A DNA stretch of 22,159 nucleotides, from assembly GCF_014859565.1 (NCBI RefSeq), contig NZ_JACUUA010000048.1, positions 1-22,159 on the forward strand. The letters are read 5' to 3'. A program made the translations under genes and the position numbers. Source of the DNA: Marinospirillum sp. Lineage in GTDB: Bacteria > Pseudomonadota > Gammaproteobacteria > Pseudomonadales > Halomonadaceae. The notes under the pieces were generated by a model that did no database searches, had not been told where the DNA came from, and saw only the letters and a list, made by a program, of their open reading frames with translations. Each line of letters begins with the position of its first letter. Position 1 is the stretch's first letter. This document shows, in pieces, positions 9,439 to 18,794 of this stretch.

Positions 9439-11331
9439 ATGTTTGATGCACTGCCAACACAAACACCGACAACGCCTCTGCTGGATGGCATCCAGTCACC
9501 GGCTGATCTGAAATCCATGTCTGATCGCCAACTGGTGCAACTTGCCCGCGAGGTTCGTGCCTGGCTGCTCTGGTCAGTCAGCCAGACGGGTGGGCACTTT
9601 GGTGCTGGTCTGGGGGTGGTGGAGTTAACAGTCGCTTTGCATGCAGTGTTTAATACCCCGGAAGACCGTCTGATCTGGGATGTTGGGCATCAGGCTTATC
9701 CGCATAAAATCCTGACCGGGCGTAAAGAATCCCTGCTGACCATTCGCCAGAAAAACGGTGTGGCGGCTTTTCCAAAACGCAGTGAATCTGCTTACGATGC
9801 TTTTGGTGTTGGGCATTCCAGCACCTCCATCAGTGCGGCGCTGGGCATGGCGATTGCGGCAAAGGCGCAGGGCAGTAAACGTCGCAGTGTGGCAGTAATT
9901 GGTGATGGTGCATTAACGGCCGGTATGGCGTTTGAAGCGCTGACTCATGCCGGGCATGTGAATGCCAACCTGCTGGTTATTCTGAATGATAACGAAATGT
10001 CGATCTCCGAGAATGTGGGTGGTCTGGCAACCTACCTGTCACGCTTGCTGGTCAGTGAACCCTATAACCAGCTGCGTGAAGGCAGTCGCAAGGTGTTGTC
10101 AAAATTGCCACTGGCCTGGGAGCTGGCGCGCAAGACGGAAGAACAAGTTAAATCTCTGGTGACACCCGGCACCCTGTTTGAAGAGCTGGGTTTTAACTAC
10201 ATCGGTCCGATTGATGGTCATGATCTACCGGAATTGCGTGCCACCTTAAAACGCCTGAAGCATCTAAAAGGCCCGCAGTTTTTGCATCTGGTGACCAAAA
10301 AAGGCAAAGGATTTATACCCGCGGAGGCTGACCCGATTGGTTACCACGCACTGACCAAACTGGAAAAACCCGTGCAGCCTGTTGATGAAAAGCCACTGAC
10401 CAAAAAACCAAAATACTCCAATGTGTTTGGTCAGTGGTTGTGTGACATGGCGGCGGAAGATTCACGCCTGCTGGGCATCACACCGGCGATGCGGGAAGGG
10501 TCGGATCTGGTGCGGTTTTCCCGCGAATATCCTGAGCGGTATTTTGATGTGGCCATTGCTGAACAACACGCAGTGACCCTGGCAGCAGGCATGGCCTGTG
10601 AGGGCATGAAGCCGGTCGTCGCCATTTATTCCACCTTTCTGCAGCGGGCTTATGATCAGCTGATTCACGACGTGGCGGTGCAAAAGCTGGACGTGTTATT
10701 TGCCATTGACCGTGCCGGACTGGTGGGTGAAGATGGCCCGACTCATCACGGCACACTGGATCTATCGTTCCTGCGTTGTGTGCCGGATATGCTGATTATG
10801 GCGCCAGCGGATGAAAACGAATGCCGTCAGATGCTGACCACCGGTTACCACTATCCGGGGCCAGCCGCTGTGCGTTACCCGCGTGGCACCGGGCCGGGAG
10901 TGACCATCAACAAAACATTGGAGAGCCTGCCACTGGGCAAGGCTGAGGTACGACGCCAGGGTAAAAAAGTGGCTCTGCTGGCGCTGGGTAGTTTGGTGCC
11001 GGTAGCGGCTGAAGTGGCTGAACAACTGGATGCCACACTGGTCAACCTGCGTTTTGTTAAACCGCTGGATGAAACCCTGTTGCTGGAGATGGCGGCCAGT
11101 CACGAACTGCTGGTCACGCTGGAAGAAAATGCCGTCATGGGTGGTGTTGGCAGTGCTATCAACGAGTTTTTTGCCGCCCAGAACCTGCAGCCGCAACTAT
11201 TAAATCTGGGCATCCCTGATGCCTGGGTGGATCAGGGTACACCTGAAGAGCTGCTGGCGGATTGTGGGCTGGATGTTGCCGGTGTGCTGGCGGCCATTGG
11301 TCAGCGGTTGGCATCCAGCAGTGGTGCATAA
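9439..11331 (+). CDS. dxs: 1-deoxy-D-xylulose-5-phosphate synthase
   Basis: The 630-residue thiamine-diphosphate enzyme joins pyruvate and glyceraldehyde 3-phosphate to form DXP, the entry and main control point of the MEP isoprenoid pathway; DXP also feeds thiamine and pyridoxal synthesis. It aligns throughout with E. coli Dxs. His53 sits in GGHFGAGLG, the thiamine-binding motif [14 protein letters not shown] ends in NDN (155-185), and the catalytic Glu375 is in AIAEQHAVT. The start is the ATG in CGCTAATGTTTG; an in-frame TTG 13 codons earlier lies inside ispA and adds no conserved sequence. The last 31 bases overlap, tail to tail, the end of the minus-strand SDR gene. No intrinsic terminator is visible after it. 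Confidence 0.96.
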   Translation: MFDALPTQTPTTPLLDGIQSPADLKSMSDRQLVQLAREVRAWLLWSVSQTGGHFGAGLGVVELTVALHAVFNTPEDRLIWDVGHQAYPHKILTGRKESLLTIRQKNGVAAFPKRSESAYDAFGVGHSSTSISAALGMAIAAKAQGSKRRSVAVIGDGALTAGMAFEALTHAGHVNANLLVILNDNEMSISENVGGLATYLSRLLVSEPYNQLREGSRKVLSKLPLAWELARKTEEQVKSLVTPGTLFEELGFNYIGPIDGHDLPELRATLKRLKHLKGPQFLHLVTKKGKGFIPAEADPIGYHALTKLEKPVQPVDEKPLTKKPKYSNVFGQWLCDMAAEDSRLLGITPAMREGSDLVRFSREYPERYFDVAIAEQHAVTLAAGMACEGMKPVVAIYSTFLQRAYDQLIHDVAVQKLDVLFAIDRAGLVGEDGPTHHGTLDLSFLRCVPDMLIMAPADENECRQMLTTGYHYPGPAAVRYPRGTGPGVTINKTLESLPLGKAEVRRQGKKVALLALGSLVPVAAEVAEQLDATLVNLRFVKPLDETLLLEMAASHELLVTLEENAVMGGVGSAINEFFAAQNLQPQLLNLGIPDAWVDQGTPEELLADCGLDVAGVLAAIGQRLASSSGA

Positions 11332-12137
11332 CCTTCACGGTAACTTGGATAACGGAACTGAAAACCGCTATCCCTGAGTCGTTGGCTGTTGATGCGTTTG
11401 TGGCCGCCCCGCTGCGGCACACTTTTACCCGGTTTAACCCTTAATCCCATCTGATGTGCCAGCCAGCCGGTCACCTCTTGCAGCGGCGCCGGTTCACAAT
11501 CACTGACCAGGTACAACTCCTGTAATCGGGTGCCCTGATCATCCAGCGTCATCAGGTGAACCAGAGCGCGTGCACCGTCTTCGATATGGATGCGGTTGGA
11601 GAACTTTAAAGGTGTTGCAGCTGGATACTCACCAGCTCGTACTTGTCGCAACATACGTTCACGCCCTGGGCCGTAAATACCAGAAAAGCGCAGCACAGTC
11701 ACCGGCCAGGGTGACTGGTACAAGGCTTCTTCTCCTTGCAGTAACAACTGACCAGAAAAGTCCAGCGGCTCAGTAGCCGAGTTTTCATCCACCTCTTCGC
11801 CATTTTCCTGAGCAAACACACCTGTGGATGAGATAAAAAAGATACGTTTGGGTGAGACTTTTTGTCGCTTCAGGCTGCTGATCAGTGTTTCAACCCCTTC
11901 CAGATAAGCCAGCCGATAAGCATCCGGTGTGAATCCATCTGCGGCCAGGGTGTAAATGATGTAGTCCAGTGGCGGCAGTTCGGGTGCATCATTCGGCAGT
12001 GTCCAGGCCAGCGGCTGGATGCCCGGTGCCAACCGCTGCAGGCTGCGCCGTGCACCATAAACCAGGTGATCCTGCTGCAACAGGTTTTCACCAATGCGAT
12101 TGCCCAGATCACCACAACCGAGTATTAATACACGCAT
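11301..12137 (-). CDS. SDR-family NAD(P)-dependent epimerase/dehydratase-like protein (YeeZ-like)
   Basis: The 278-residue product begins [16 protein letters not shown], a Rossmann nucleotide-binding loop, and continues as an atypical extended short-chain dehydrogenase: [40 protein letters not shown] and [16 protein letters not shown]. It lacks a clear YxxxK catalytic pair at the usual place, as in the E. coli YeeZ group it most resembles, so catalytic activity and substrate are uncertain. I start at the ATG with GGAG 6 nt upstream; a GTG four codons earlier is possible. It diverges from oxyR across 129 bp and its 3' end overlaps dxs by 31 bp, so convergent transcription here could interfere. 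Confidence 0.8.
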   Translation of the reverse strand: MRVLILGCGDLGNRIGENLLQQDHLVYGARRSLQRLAPGIQPLAWTLPNDAPELPPLDYIIYTLAADGFTPDAYRLAYLEGVETLISSLKRQKVSPKRIFFISSTGVFAQENGEEVDENSATEPLDFSGQLLLQGEEALYQSPWPVTVLRFSGIYGPGRERMLRQVRAGEYPAATPLKFSNRIHIEDGARALVHLMTLDDQGTRLQELYLVSDCEPAPLQEVTGWLAHQMGLRVKPGKSVPQRGGHKRINSQRLRDSGFQFRYPSYREGYAPLLDANR

Positions 12138-12193
12138 GTGCTTCTCCACAAAAAGAATGCTGCAATAGTTATTCGAGATTAAAAATAGTTTGC

Positions 12194-12221
12194 TTGATTA
12201 TTCAAATCAATGCTGCATACT
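12194..12221 (+). promoter_or_regulatory. Candidate oxyR promoter with overlapping LysR-type operator
   Basis: TTGATT (12194-12199) and CATACT (12216-12221), 16 bp apart, make a plausible sigma70 promoter 45 bp upstream of the oxyR ATG. The -35 hexamer is also one arm of an inverted repeat TTGATT-ATTCA-AATCAA (12194-12210), the size and form of a LysR-family T-N11-A box. Self-repression of oxyR through this site is the natural inference. It does not match the four-part ATAG/CTAT pattern of E. coli OxyR sites. Confidence 0.45.
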
Positions 12222-12266
12222 TTTTCTTATCGGGTTTTAAATGACCGCAGCAGGTGGAATGCAAGT

Positions 12267-13172
12267 ATGACTCTGACAGAACTCAAGTATATCGTCACGC
12301 TGGCGCAGGAGCGTCATTTTGGTCACGCTGCCGAACGTTGCTTTGTCAGTCAGCCCACACTGAGTGTGGCCGTCAAAAAACTGGAAGAAGAGCTGGGTGT
12401 GGCGCTGTTTGAGCGCAGTAAAAGTGTGGTACAGCTGACTCCGGTTGGTGAAAAGGTGGTGGAGCAGGCACGCAAGGTTCTGGAGCAGGCATCAGCCATC
12501 AAGGAGATGGCGAATCAGGGTAAGGATCAGCTGACCTCACCCTTGCGGATGGGTGCCATTTACACCATCGGGCCTTATTTATTCCCTCATCTGGTTCCCG
12601 CCTTGCAAGCATTGGCACCACAGATGCCCCTGTATATCGAAGAAAACTTCACTGCGGTGCTGCGTCGCAAACTGCGTTCGGGTGAGCTGGACGCGATTAT
12701 TATTGCCCTGCCATTCACCGAAAGTGATGTGTTAACACGCAGTCTCTACACTGAGCCTTTTGAGGTGCTGATCCATAAAAACCACTCCTGGTCTGGCCGT
12801 ACAAGCATTCCAATTAATGATCTCACTAAAGAAAAACTGTTGATGCTGGGTGAGGGCCATTGTTTTCGGGATCAGGTGTTTGAAGCCTGCCCTGCGCTGG
12901 AAGCCAATCTTAAAAATCCCGAGCAGTCATTGGTGGCAGAAGGTGGTTCGCTGGAAACCATTCGCCATATGGTGGCCTCTGGGTTAGGTATTACCGTATT
13001 GCCCCATTCAGCCATTCGTATGAGCCAGTATGTCCCGGATGCTTTACTGGCCCGTCCCTTTGAAGATCCGGTGCCATCCCGCAGCGTGGCACTGGCATGG
13101 CGCACCAGCTTTCCACGGCCTAAGGCTATTGAGGCTTTGATTCAGGCGGTGGCACAGTTCAGGGCAGCATAG
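12267..13172 (+). CDS. oxyR: Hydrogen peroxide-sensing LysR-type regulator OxyR
   Basis: The 301-residue regulator activates catalase, peroxiredoxin and related genes when oxidised by H2O2. The N-terminal winged helix contains TLAQERHFGHAAERCFVSQPTLSVAVKKLE (11-40). The two redox cysteines fall exactly at 199 and 208, the E. coli numbers, within GEGHCFRDQVFEAC, so the disulfide switch should work. GAIYTIGPYLFPHL (96-109) and SLETIRHMVASGLG are typical of the pseudomonad protein. I start at MTLTELKYIV, with AGGTGGA upstream, not at an earlier ATG that adds 19 unconserved residues. recG begins 1 nt after the stop; oxyR-recG is a known operon in Pseudomonas aeruginosa. Confidence 0.96.
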   Translation: MTLTELKYIVTLAQERHFGHAAERCFVSQPTLSVAVKKLEEELGVALFERSKSVVQLTPVGEKVVEQARKVLEQASAIKEMANQGKDQLTSPLRMGAIYTIGPYLFPHLVPALQALAPQMPLYIEENFTAVLRRKLRSGELDAIIIALPFTESDVLTRSLYTEPFEVLIHKNHSWSGRTSIPINDLTKEKLLMLGEGHCFRDQVFEACPALEANLKNPEQSLVAEGGSLETIRHMVASGLGITVLPHSAIRMSQYVPDALLARPFEDPVPSRSVALAWRTSFPRPKAIEALIQAVAQFRAA

Positions 13173-13173
13173 A

Positions 13174-15264
13174 ATGGTGGCCGGCTTGTTGCAGAACAAA
13201 GCAATTACGGAGCTGAAAGGTGTGGGTCAGGCTCTGGCTGAAAAGCTGACGCGCCTAGGTATCCGAGATGTACAGGGACTGCTTTTTCATCTGCCATTGC
13301 GTTATGAAGACCGCACCCGTGTGGCGACACTGGGCAGTTTACGGGTGGGCAGCACTGCAGTGGTTCAGGGTGAAGTGGTCAGCTGTGAAACCCATCAGGG
13401 ACGCAGGCGCAGCCTGCTGGTGCGTATCCGGGATGGTAGTGGCCTGCTGGGTCTGAGGTTTTTTCATTTTTCTGTCGCGATGAAAAAACAGCTGGAACCC
13501 GGCACACAATTACGCTGTTACGGTGAAGCCCGCCCCGGTGCGACCGGCTTGGAGATTTACCACCCTGAGTTCAGCGTCTTGCACGGATCGGCAGCTGATC
13601 CATTGCTGGAACAAACTCTCACCCCTGTTTATCCAATCACCGATGGCTTGCAGCAGAACCGCCTGCGTCAACTAATGCGGCAGGCTTTAACTTACCTTGA
13701 GACCCATCCACCCGAAGAGTTATTACCGGAAAGCTGGTTACAAGGACAGGCCTTTCCACAGCTTGCTGCGGCACTTAGTTACCTGCACCAGCCACCTGTC
13801 GATGCGGATTTAGCGCAGCTGGCGGAAGGTATGCATCCGGCACAAAGACGACTGGCGCTGGAAGAGTTGCTGGCGCAACAGCTGGGGATGTTGTTATTAC
13901 GTCAACAGAGCCGGGCGCAACAAGCCTGTACTTTGTATTCAGCCAACAATCAGCTGGAACAGCAGCTATTACAAAACTTGCCGTTTAAACCCACCGCAGC
14001 CCAGCAGCGTGTCTGTGAAGAGATTTATGTTGATTTACAAGCACCCCACCCGATGCTGCGTCTGGTACAGGGTGATGTGGGTTCCGGTAAAACCCTGGTG
14101 GCTGCGCTGGCTTGCCTGCGAGCCATCGGCAGTGGTTATCAAGCCGCACTGATGGCACCCACCGAACTGCTGGCAGAGCAGCACTACCAGAACCTGTGCG
14201 GCTGGCTGGAACCTCTGGGATTACGGGTGGACTGGCTGGCCGGAAAAATGAAAGGCAAACAGCGTGAAGAGGTGCTGACACGGCTGACTTCTGGTGAAAC
14301 TCATCTGCTGATTGGTACTCATGCACTGTTTCAGGAGCAGGTGGTTTTTGATCGGCTGGCGCTGGTGGTGATAGATGAACAACATCGTTTTGGTGTGCAT
14401 CAGCGGTTAGCTTTAAGAGACAAGGGTGTACAGGGGCGTTATCTGCCACACCAGTTAATCATGACCGCAACCCCCATTCCCCGAACGCTGGCCATGAGTG
14501 CTTATGCCGATCTGGATGTGTCGATCATTGACGAATTACCACCGGGACGTATTCCAGTAACTACACTGGTCTTACCAGACAGCCGTCGGCTGGAGGTGAT
14601 CGAGCGCGTTCGCCATGCTTGCCTGGAAGGGCGGCAGGCTTATTGGGTCTGTACTCTGATCGAAGAATCCGAAGCACTGGAATGTCAAGCCGCCGAAGTC
14701 ACCTGTCAGGAATTGCAGGTGACCTTGCCAGAATTAAAAGTGGGGCTGGTGCATGGACGATTAAAACCGGCTGAAAAGAAACAGATCATGGATGCTTTTA
14801 AGCAGGGTGAATACCAGCTGCTGGTGGCAACCACTGTCATTGAGGTGGGTGTGGATGTACCCAATGCCAGTCTGATGATTATTGATAATGCCGAGCGACT
14901 GGGGTTAGCGCAATTACACCAGTTGCGCGGGCGGGTTGGGCGAGGTTCTACTGCCAGTTATTGTGTGTTGGTTTATCACCCGCCGTTGTCCGGTACCGGG
15001 CGGGAGCGTTTACAGGTGATGCGCGAAAGCAATGATGGTTTTGTGATTGCCCAGAAGGATCTGGATATTCGTGGACCCGGTGAGTTGCTGGGCACACGCC
15101 AGACAGGTGAAATTGAATTACGCATTGCCAGCCTGAAGCGGGATGCCGATCTGCTGGAAGGGCTGCGTCCATTGGCAGAAAACCTGCTGCTGACTGCACC
15201 AGAGAAAGCGCAACAGATTCTGATCCGCTGGCGGGGTGAAAGTGTACGTTTTGCGCAGGTTTAA
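13174..15264 (+). CDS. recG: ATP-dependent DNA helicase RecG
   Basis: The 696-residue helicase (E. coli 693) reverses stalled replication forks and branch-migrates Holliday junctions. The N-terminal wedge/OB domain spans roughly 50-150. The superfamily 2 motor shows Walker A GDVGSGKT (300-307), motif Ia APTELLAEQH, motif II DEQHRFG (401-407), motif III TATPIPRT (431-438), and motif VI QLRGRVGRG near 590. The late DLDIRGPGELLGTRQ is RecG-specific. The ATG lies 1 nt beyond the oxyR stop, with AGGG inside oxyR as the ribosome site, so translation is probably coupled and expression tied to oxyR. In P. aeruginosa RecG is reported to help OxyR-dependent gene activation, which fits this arrangement. 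Confidence 0.97.
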   Translation: MVAGLLQNKAITELKGVGQALAEKLTRLGIRDVQGLLFHLPLRYEDRTRVATLGSLRVGSTAVVQGEVVSCETHQGRRRSLLVRIRDGSGLLGLRFFHFSVAMKKQLEPGTQLRCYGEARPGATGLEIYHPEFSVLHGSAADPLLEQTLTPVYPITDGLQQNRLRQLMRQALTYLETHPPEELLPESWLQGQAFPQLAAALSYLHQPPVDADLAQLAEGMHPAQRRLALEELLAQQLGMLLLRQQSRAQQACTLYSANNQLEQQLLQNLPFKPTAAQQRVCEEIYVDLQAPHPMLRLVQGDVGSGKTLVAALACLRAIGSGYQAALMAPTELLAEQHYQNLCGWLEPLGLRVDWLAGKMKGKQREEVLTRLTSGETHLLIGTHALFQEQVVFDRLALVVIDEQHRFGVHQRLALRDKGVQGRYLPHQLIMTATPIPRTLAMSAYADLDVSIIDELPPGRIPVTTLVLPDSRRLEVIERVRHACLEGRQAYWVCTLIEESEALECQAAEVTCQELQVTLPELKVGLVHGRLKPAEKKQIMDAFKQGEYQLLVATTVIEVGVDVPNASLMIIDNAERLGLAQLHQLRGRVGRGSTASYCVLVYHPPLSGTGRERLQVMRESNDGFVIAQKDLDIRGPGELLGTRQTGEIELRIASLKRDADLLEGLRPLAENLLLTAPEKAQQILIRWRGESVRFAQV

Positions 15265-15321
15265 AAAAGCCACTCAGAATCAATTAACCCAGCTTGTAAA
15301 CACCTGGCAGGGTCGACTTTT

Positions 15322-15373
15322 AACGGGTTAGCGCTTATTCTGTCATATATATTTATTCAAAATTTAACCCGTT
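15322..15373. promoter_or_regulatory. 9-bp inverted repeat flanking an AT-rich core upstream of the HDOD gene
   Basis: AACGGGTTA (15322-15330) and TAACCCGTT (15365-15373) form a perfect inverted repeat around a 34-bp AT-rich core. A further TTAACCC lies at 15284-15290, just past recG. The repeat ends about 40 bp before the HDOD ATG. A loop this long makes a terminator unlikely; paired regulator sites around a promoter seem more likely. No known consensus was recognised. Confidence 0.4.
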
Positions 15374-15414
15374 GCTATTAATTCGGCTTGCAGTGTTATC
15401 TTCGGGAGCAGCCA

Positions 15415-16812
15415 ATGAGTCAGGGCGCAATGTCAATCAAACCAAATTTTACTGTGATGGATCTGCAATCGGATGATCTTTTGCAGCGGCGAGTGCCTCG
15501 GTTGCTGGCAACACCTAAGCAACTGCTGCGTAGCACCCTGCTGCAGGCGGTGGATGGTTTTAACCTGCAAGCGGCTTATCCTGCCCATTGCCTGCTGGAT
15601 CTGCAGAAGCTGAACTCCGGTGGCACCGACTGGCGTGCACGCTCGCCGGATTATCGTGAATCCCTGCTGCGTGATATCAAGCTCAAGTCGATTCCTGCAT
15701 TGCCGGGTATTTTACCCATGCCGATGTGTGTGGATTTGCGTTATCTCGAAGGTGACTGGGTTTTTGTTGAATCAGGTGATCCAGAAAAACTGCTGCGCTT
15801 CACCAAGGATGAATACAGCCAGATGATTGCGGTGGCACAGGCTGAAGAGGATGAGTTTTCTGTACCGCTGACTGAAACTCGCCCGAACCTGGATCATCCA
15901 CAACAGGATGAAAAAGAAATTCGTTTTGCGGTGGAGGCCATTACCCAGCAGCGAGTGCGGGCGCGTTTGAGTGAGTCCATAGAAATTGCACCTCTGCCAC
16001 TCAGCTCACAGCGGCTTTTATCACTTAAAGCCAAAGAAGATGTCAGTGGCACCGAGTTGGCGCAGGTGATTGAAATGGATCCCAGCCTGGCCTCTCAGGT
16101 GATCAGCTGGGCTAACTCACCCTATTATGGTGCTCCCGGTAGTATCCGCTCAATTCAGGATGCAGTGATCCGAATATTGGGTTTTGATCTGACCATGAAC
16201 CTGGCGTTGGGTTTGGCCTTGTCGCGACAGATTCGTCTGCCCAAAGATGGTGTGCATGGGCATCGGCATTTCTGGCGAGATGCACTAACACGTGCTTTGC
16301 TGGTGGAAAAACTGGTCAAAAAAATGCCGCCACTGTCACGTCCTTACACTGGGCTGGCTTATCTGGGTGGTTTGTTACACAACTTCGGTTACCTGGTGTT
16401 GGCCGAGGTTTTTCCACCCTACTTCTCGCTGTATTGCCGCAATCAGGAAGCCAACCCCCATGTACCACCCATGTATCTGGAACGCTTCCTGTTTGGGATC
16501 ACTCGTGAACAAATTGCCAGTTACCTGTTTACCACCTGGGGTCTACCCAATGAGATGTGTGTCGCGGTTCGTCAGCAACACAACCCGCATTACACCGGCC
16601 CCCATTTTAAATACGGCAACCTACTGTATCTGGCCAACCAGTACCTGACCCCTCAGTGGGAGCAAAATTTGCTGCGTATTCCAGCTGCGGTGTATGACCG
16701 TCTACAACTCAATCCAGAGGAGGTTTTCGCCGTTCGCAAAGAGTTGGATGAACTGACGAATGACCAGATGGAAGAGCTGGCAAAACTACTGGAAACCAGC
16801 ACCCGGCGTTGA
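15415..16812 (+). CDS. HDOD-domain protein with YbaK-like N-terminal region
   Basis: The 465-residue protein has an HDOD domain at about 187-385. Family features are IAPLPLSSQRLLSLKAKEDV, LAQVIEMDPSLASQVISWANSPYYG, and a degenerate HD position LLHNFGYL (His-Asn at 322-323 in place of His-Asp), so it is probably a signalling or scaffold domain, not a phosphohydrolase. Residues about 30-145, with STLLQAVDGFNLQA and SIPALPGILPMPMCVDLRY, recall the YbaK/tRNA-deacylase-like region of the pseudomonad protein encoded directly after recG, but this is a memory-based match. The ATG has GGGAG 7 nt upstream; a TTG nine codons earlier is less likely. It is separated from recG by 150 bp and probably has its own promoter. 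Exact function is unknown. Confidence 0.8.
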   Translation: MSQGAMSIKPNFTVMDLQSDDLLQRRVPRLLATPKQLLRSTLLQAVDGFNLQAAYPAHCLLDLQKLNSGGTDWRARSPDYRESLLRDIKLKSIPALPGILPMPMCVDLRYLEGDWVFVESGDPEKLLRFTKDEYSQMIAVAQAEEDEFSVPLTETRPNLDHPQQDEKEIRFAVEAITQQRVRARLSESIEIAPLPLSSQRLLSLKAKEDVSGTELAQVIEMDPSLASQVISWANSPYYGAPGSIRSIQDAVIRILGFDLTMNLALGLALSRQIRLPKDGVHGHRHFWRDALTRALLVEKLVKKMPPLSRPYTGLAYLGGLLHNFGYLVLAEVFPPYFSLYCRNQEANPHVPPMYLERFLFGITREQIASYLFTTWGLPNEMCVAVRQQHNPHYTGPHFKYGNLLYLANQYLTPQWEQNLLRIPAAVYDRLQLNPEEVFAVRKELDELTNDQMEELAKLLETSTRR

Positions 16813-16848
16813 TCAAGATAGAGGGCTTAACAGGACAGGAGCAAGGCA

Positions 16849-18735
16849 ATGCAGGGTCTGGGTTTATTGCTGCAAAGGCGTTTTGGCCCCTTTTTTGCGA
16901 CCCAGGCGCTGGGTGCCTTTAACGATAACGTATTCCGTTTTGCGTTGATGTTTACCCTCACCTTCACTGCAGCCGACCGGCTGCAGCTGGATATTAATAT
17001 TCTGATGAATCTGGCGGCGGGATTGTTCATCCTGCCGTTTTTTCTGTTTTCCGGTATTGCTGGTCAGTTGGCTGACAAATACGAAAAATCTCTGGTGATT
17101 CGTCGTATCAAACAGCTGGAGTTGCTGATCATGCTGGTGGCGCTGCTGGCGTTCACACTGCAGATCTGGTGGTTGCTGCTGGCACTGGTGTTTCTGATGG
17201 GTGCACAGTCCGCACTCTTTGGTCCGGTTAAATACGCCCTGTTGCCACAACACCTGGCCGCCAATGAACTGGTCACAGGTAATGCGCTGGTCGGTATGGG
17301 CACTTTTGTAGCCATTCTGCTGGGAACTCTACTGGGTGGATTGCTGGCGGGTTGGGCGGGTGAATCCACCTGGATGATTGGTACCACAGTGGTGTTTTTT
17401 GCCCTGATCGGGGTATTTGCCAGCCTGCTGGTGCCACAAGCTAAGGCCGGTGATCCTGCATTACAACTGAACTGGAATATCTATTCCCAGACCCGCAATG
17501 TTCTGCGCCAGGCTGTTGCCAGTCGCAGTGTGTTTTTAGCGATTCTGGCCATCAGCTGGTTCTGGTTTATGGGCTCAGGTTATCTGACCCAGTTTCCTAA
17601 CTTTACTCGTAGTGTGTTGATGGCCAATGAAAGTGTTGCCACCCTGCTGCTCACTCTTTTTTCGCTGGGTGTGGGTGGTGGTGCACTCTTGTGTGGTTTC
17701 TGGTCACGCGGCAAAATCGAGCTGGGTATGGTACCACTGGGTGCGCTAGGCATGGCAGTGTTTTCTTTTGATCTTTACCGTCAGGCCATTCAATTTCCGC
17801 CGCTGCTCAGCACAGAGGAATTACGCACAGCTGCAGAGTTTATTGCGTTGGGTGGTGTCCGTCTGGCCGCTGATCTCACTCTGGCAGGGATGGCCGGTGG
17901 TTTGTTTATTGTGCCTCTGTACAGTCTGATCCAGCAGCAAACACCTGTTGAGGTTCGTGCACAGGTGATTGCTGCTCTCAATGTGCTGAACTCACTGGCG
18001 ATGGTACTGAGTGCTGTAATTGGCATCCTGCTGCTGGGGGTAGTGGGTATTTCTTTGCCGCTGTTTTTTGCTTTTTATGGATTAACCGCTTTGTTGGTGG
18101 CTTTACTGGCTATACGTCAGGCGCGTGATCCACTGCTGCGTTTTTTGATCTATCTGTTGTCACACAGTTTTTATCGAGTTCGCCATCGTGGGCTGGAGCA
18201 TATCCCAGAAAGTGGTGGTGCACTGGTAGTAGCCAATCATGTCAGCTATGTGGATGCCTTACTGCTGGCTGGAGCCTGCCACCGCCCACTACGTTTTGTT
18301 ATTGATAAAGAGATTCATGATCTGCCATTGCTGAAACGCTTTCTGCAACTGGCAGGCACTGTGCCACTCAGTTCAGAAAAAGTGGATCGACAAAACCTGC
18401 AGGTCGCTTTTGCAGCAATTGGTGAAGCTCTACAGCGGGGTGAACTGGTATTTATTTTCCCGGAAGGGCGGTTAACCACCGATGGTGAAATCCAGCCTTT
18501 TAAAAAAGGGCTTGAACGAATACTGGCGCAGCATTCGGTGCCAGTGATCCCAATGGCCTTGCGTGGTTTGTGGGGCTCCTGGTTTTCCAAAGCGCAGGGA
18601 CAGGCTTTTCGCAAATGGCCACGGCGCTTCTGGTCACGGATAGAAGTAGTTGCCGGGGCACCCTTACAACCGAATGAAGCCAGCGCTGAAAAACTGCAAC
18701 AGGTAGTGACAGAGCTGCGTGGTGATTGGAGGTAA
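16849..18735 (+). CDS. Fused LplT-like lysophospholipid transporter and PlsC-type acyltransferase
   Basis: This 628-residue inner-membrane protein joins two domains. Residues about 5-420 are a major-facilitator transporter with some 10-12 hydrophobic helices and the LplT-like start FFATQALGAFNDNVFRFAL, QLADKYEKS and GPVKYALLPQHL. Residues about 435-628 form a 1-acylglycerol-phosphate acyltransferase with NHVSYVD (HX4D, His464) and FPEGR (537-541). In enterobacteria LplT is followed by a separate Aas protein carrying acyltransferase and acyl-ACP synthetase; this protein lacks the adenylate-forming synthetase part. It may flip lysophospholipid inward and re-acylate it using an acyl donor made elsewhere. 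The AGGAG ribosome site is good. It lies 36 bp after the HDOD gene. The domain calls are firm; substrate is inferred. Confidence 0.88.
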   Translation: MQGLGLLLQRRFGPFFATQALGAFNDNVFRFALMFTLTFTAADRLQLDINILMNLAAGLFILPFFLFSGIAGQLADKYEKSLVIRRIKQLELLIMLVALLAFTLQIWWLLLALVFLMGAQSALFGPVKYALLPQHLAANELVTGNALVGMGTFVAILLGTLLGGLLAGWAGESTWMIGTTVVFFALIGVFASLLVPQAKAGDPALQLNWNIYSQTRNVLRQAVASRSVFLAILAISWFWFMGSGYLTQFPNFTRSVLMANESVATLLLTLFSLGVGGGALLCGFWSRGKIELGMVPLGALGMAVFSFDLYRQAIQFPPLLSTEELRTAAEFIALGGVRLAADLTLAGMAGGLFIVPLYSLIQQQTPVEVRAQVIAALNVLNSLAMVLSAVIGILLLGVVGISLPLFFAFYGLTALLVALLAIRQARDPLLRFLIYLLSHSFYRVRHRGLEHIPESGGALVVANHVSYVDALLLAGACHRPLRFVIDKEIHDLPLLKRFLQLAGTVPLSSEKVDRQNLQVAFAAIGEALQRGELVFIFPEGRLTTDGEIQPFKKGLERILAQHSVPVIPMALRGLWGSWFSKAQGQAFRKWPRRFWSRIEVVAGAPLQPNEASAEKLQQVVTELRGDWR

Positions 18736-18759
18736 CAATCACCGACCCTTGCGCTACTC

Positions 18760-18788
18760 TTGGCAAAAGTGCAGGGGGTGTTTATAGT
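18760..18788 (+). promoter_or_regulatory. Sigma70-type promoter of leuA
   Basis: TTGGCA (18760-18765) and TATAGT (18783-18788) each match the consensus at five of six positions with an ideal 17-bp spacer. Transcription should start near 18795, leaving a leader of about 95 nt before the leuA ATG. This is the best promoter visible in the window. Confidence 0.72.
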
Positions 18789-18794
18789 CACTGG

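Noticed and set aside
8900..9499. Minus-strand frame of 199 codons over ispA and the dxs start
   Set aside because: It is antisense to two clearly identified genes; its length reflects codon bias on the sense strand.
12160..12200. Classic four-part OxyR site (ATAG-N7-CTAT repeated)
   Set aside because: Two ATAG elements occur, but 20 bp apart rather than 22, and the CTAT elements are missing.
13985..14449. Minus-strand frame of 154 codons inside recG
   Set aside because: It is antisense to the helicase motor motifs and its His/Pro/Ala-rich product resembles no protein.
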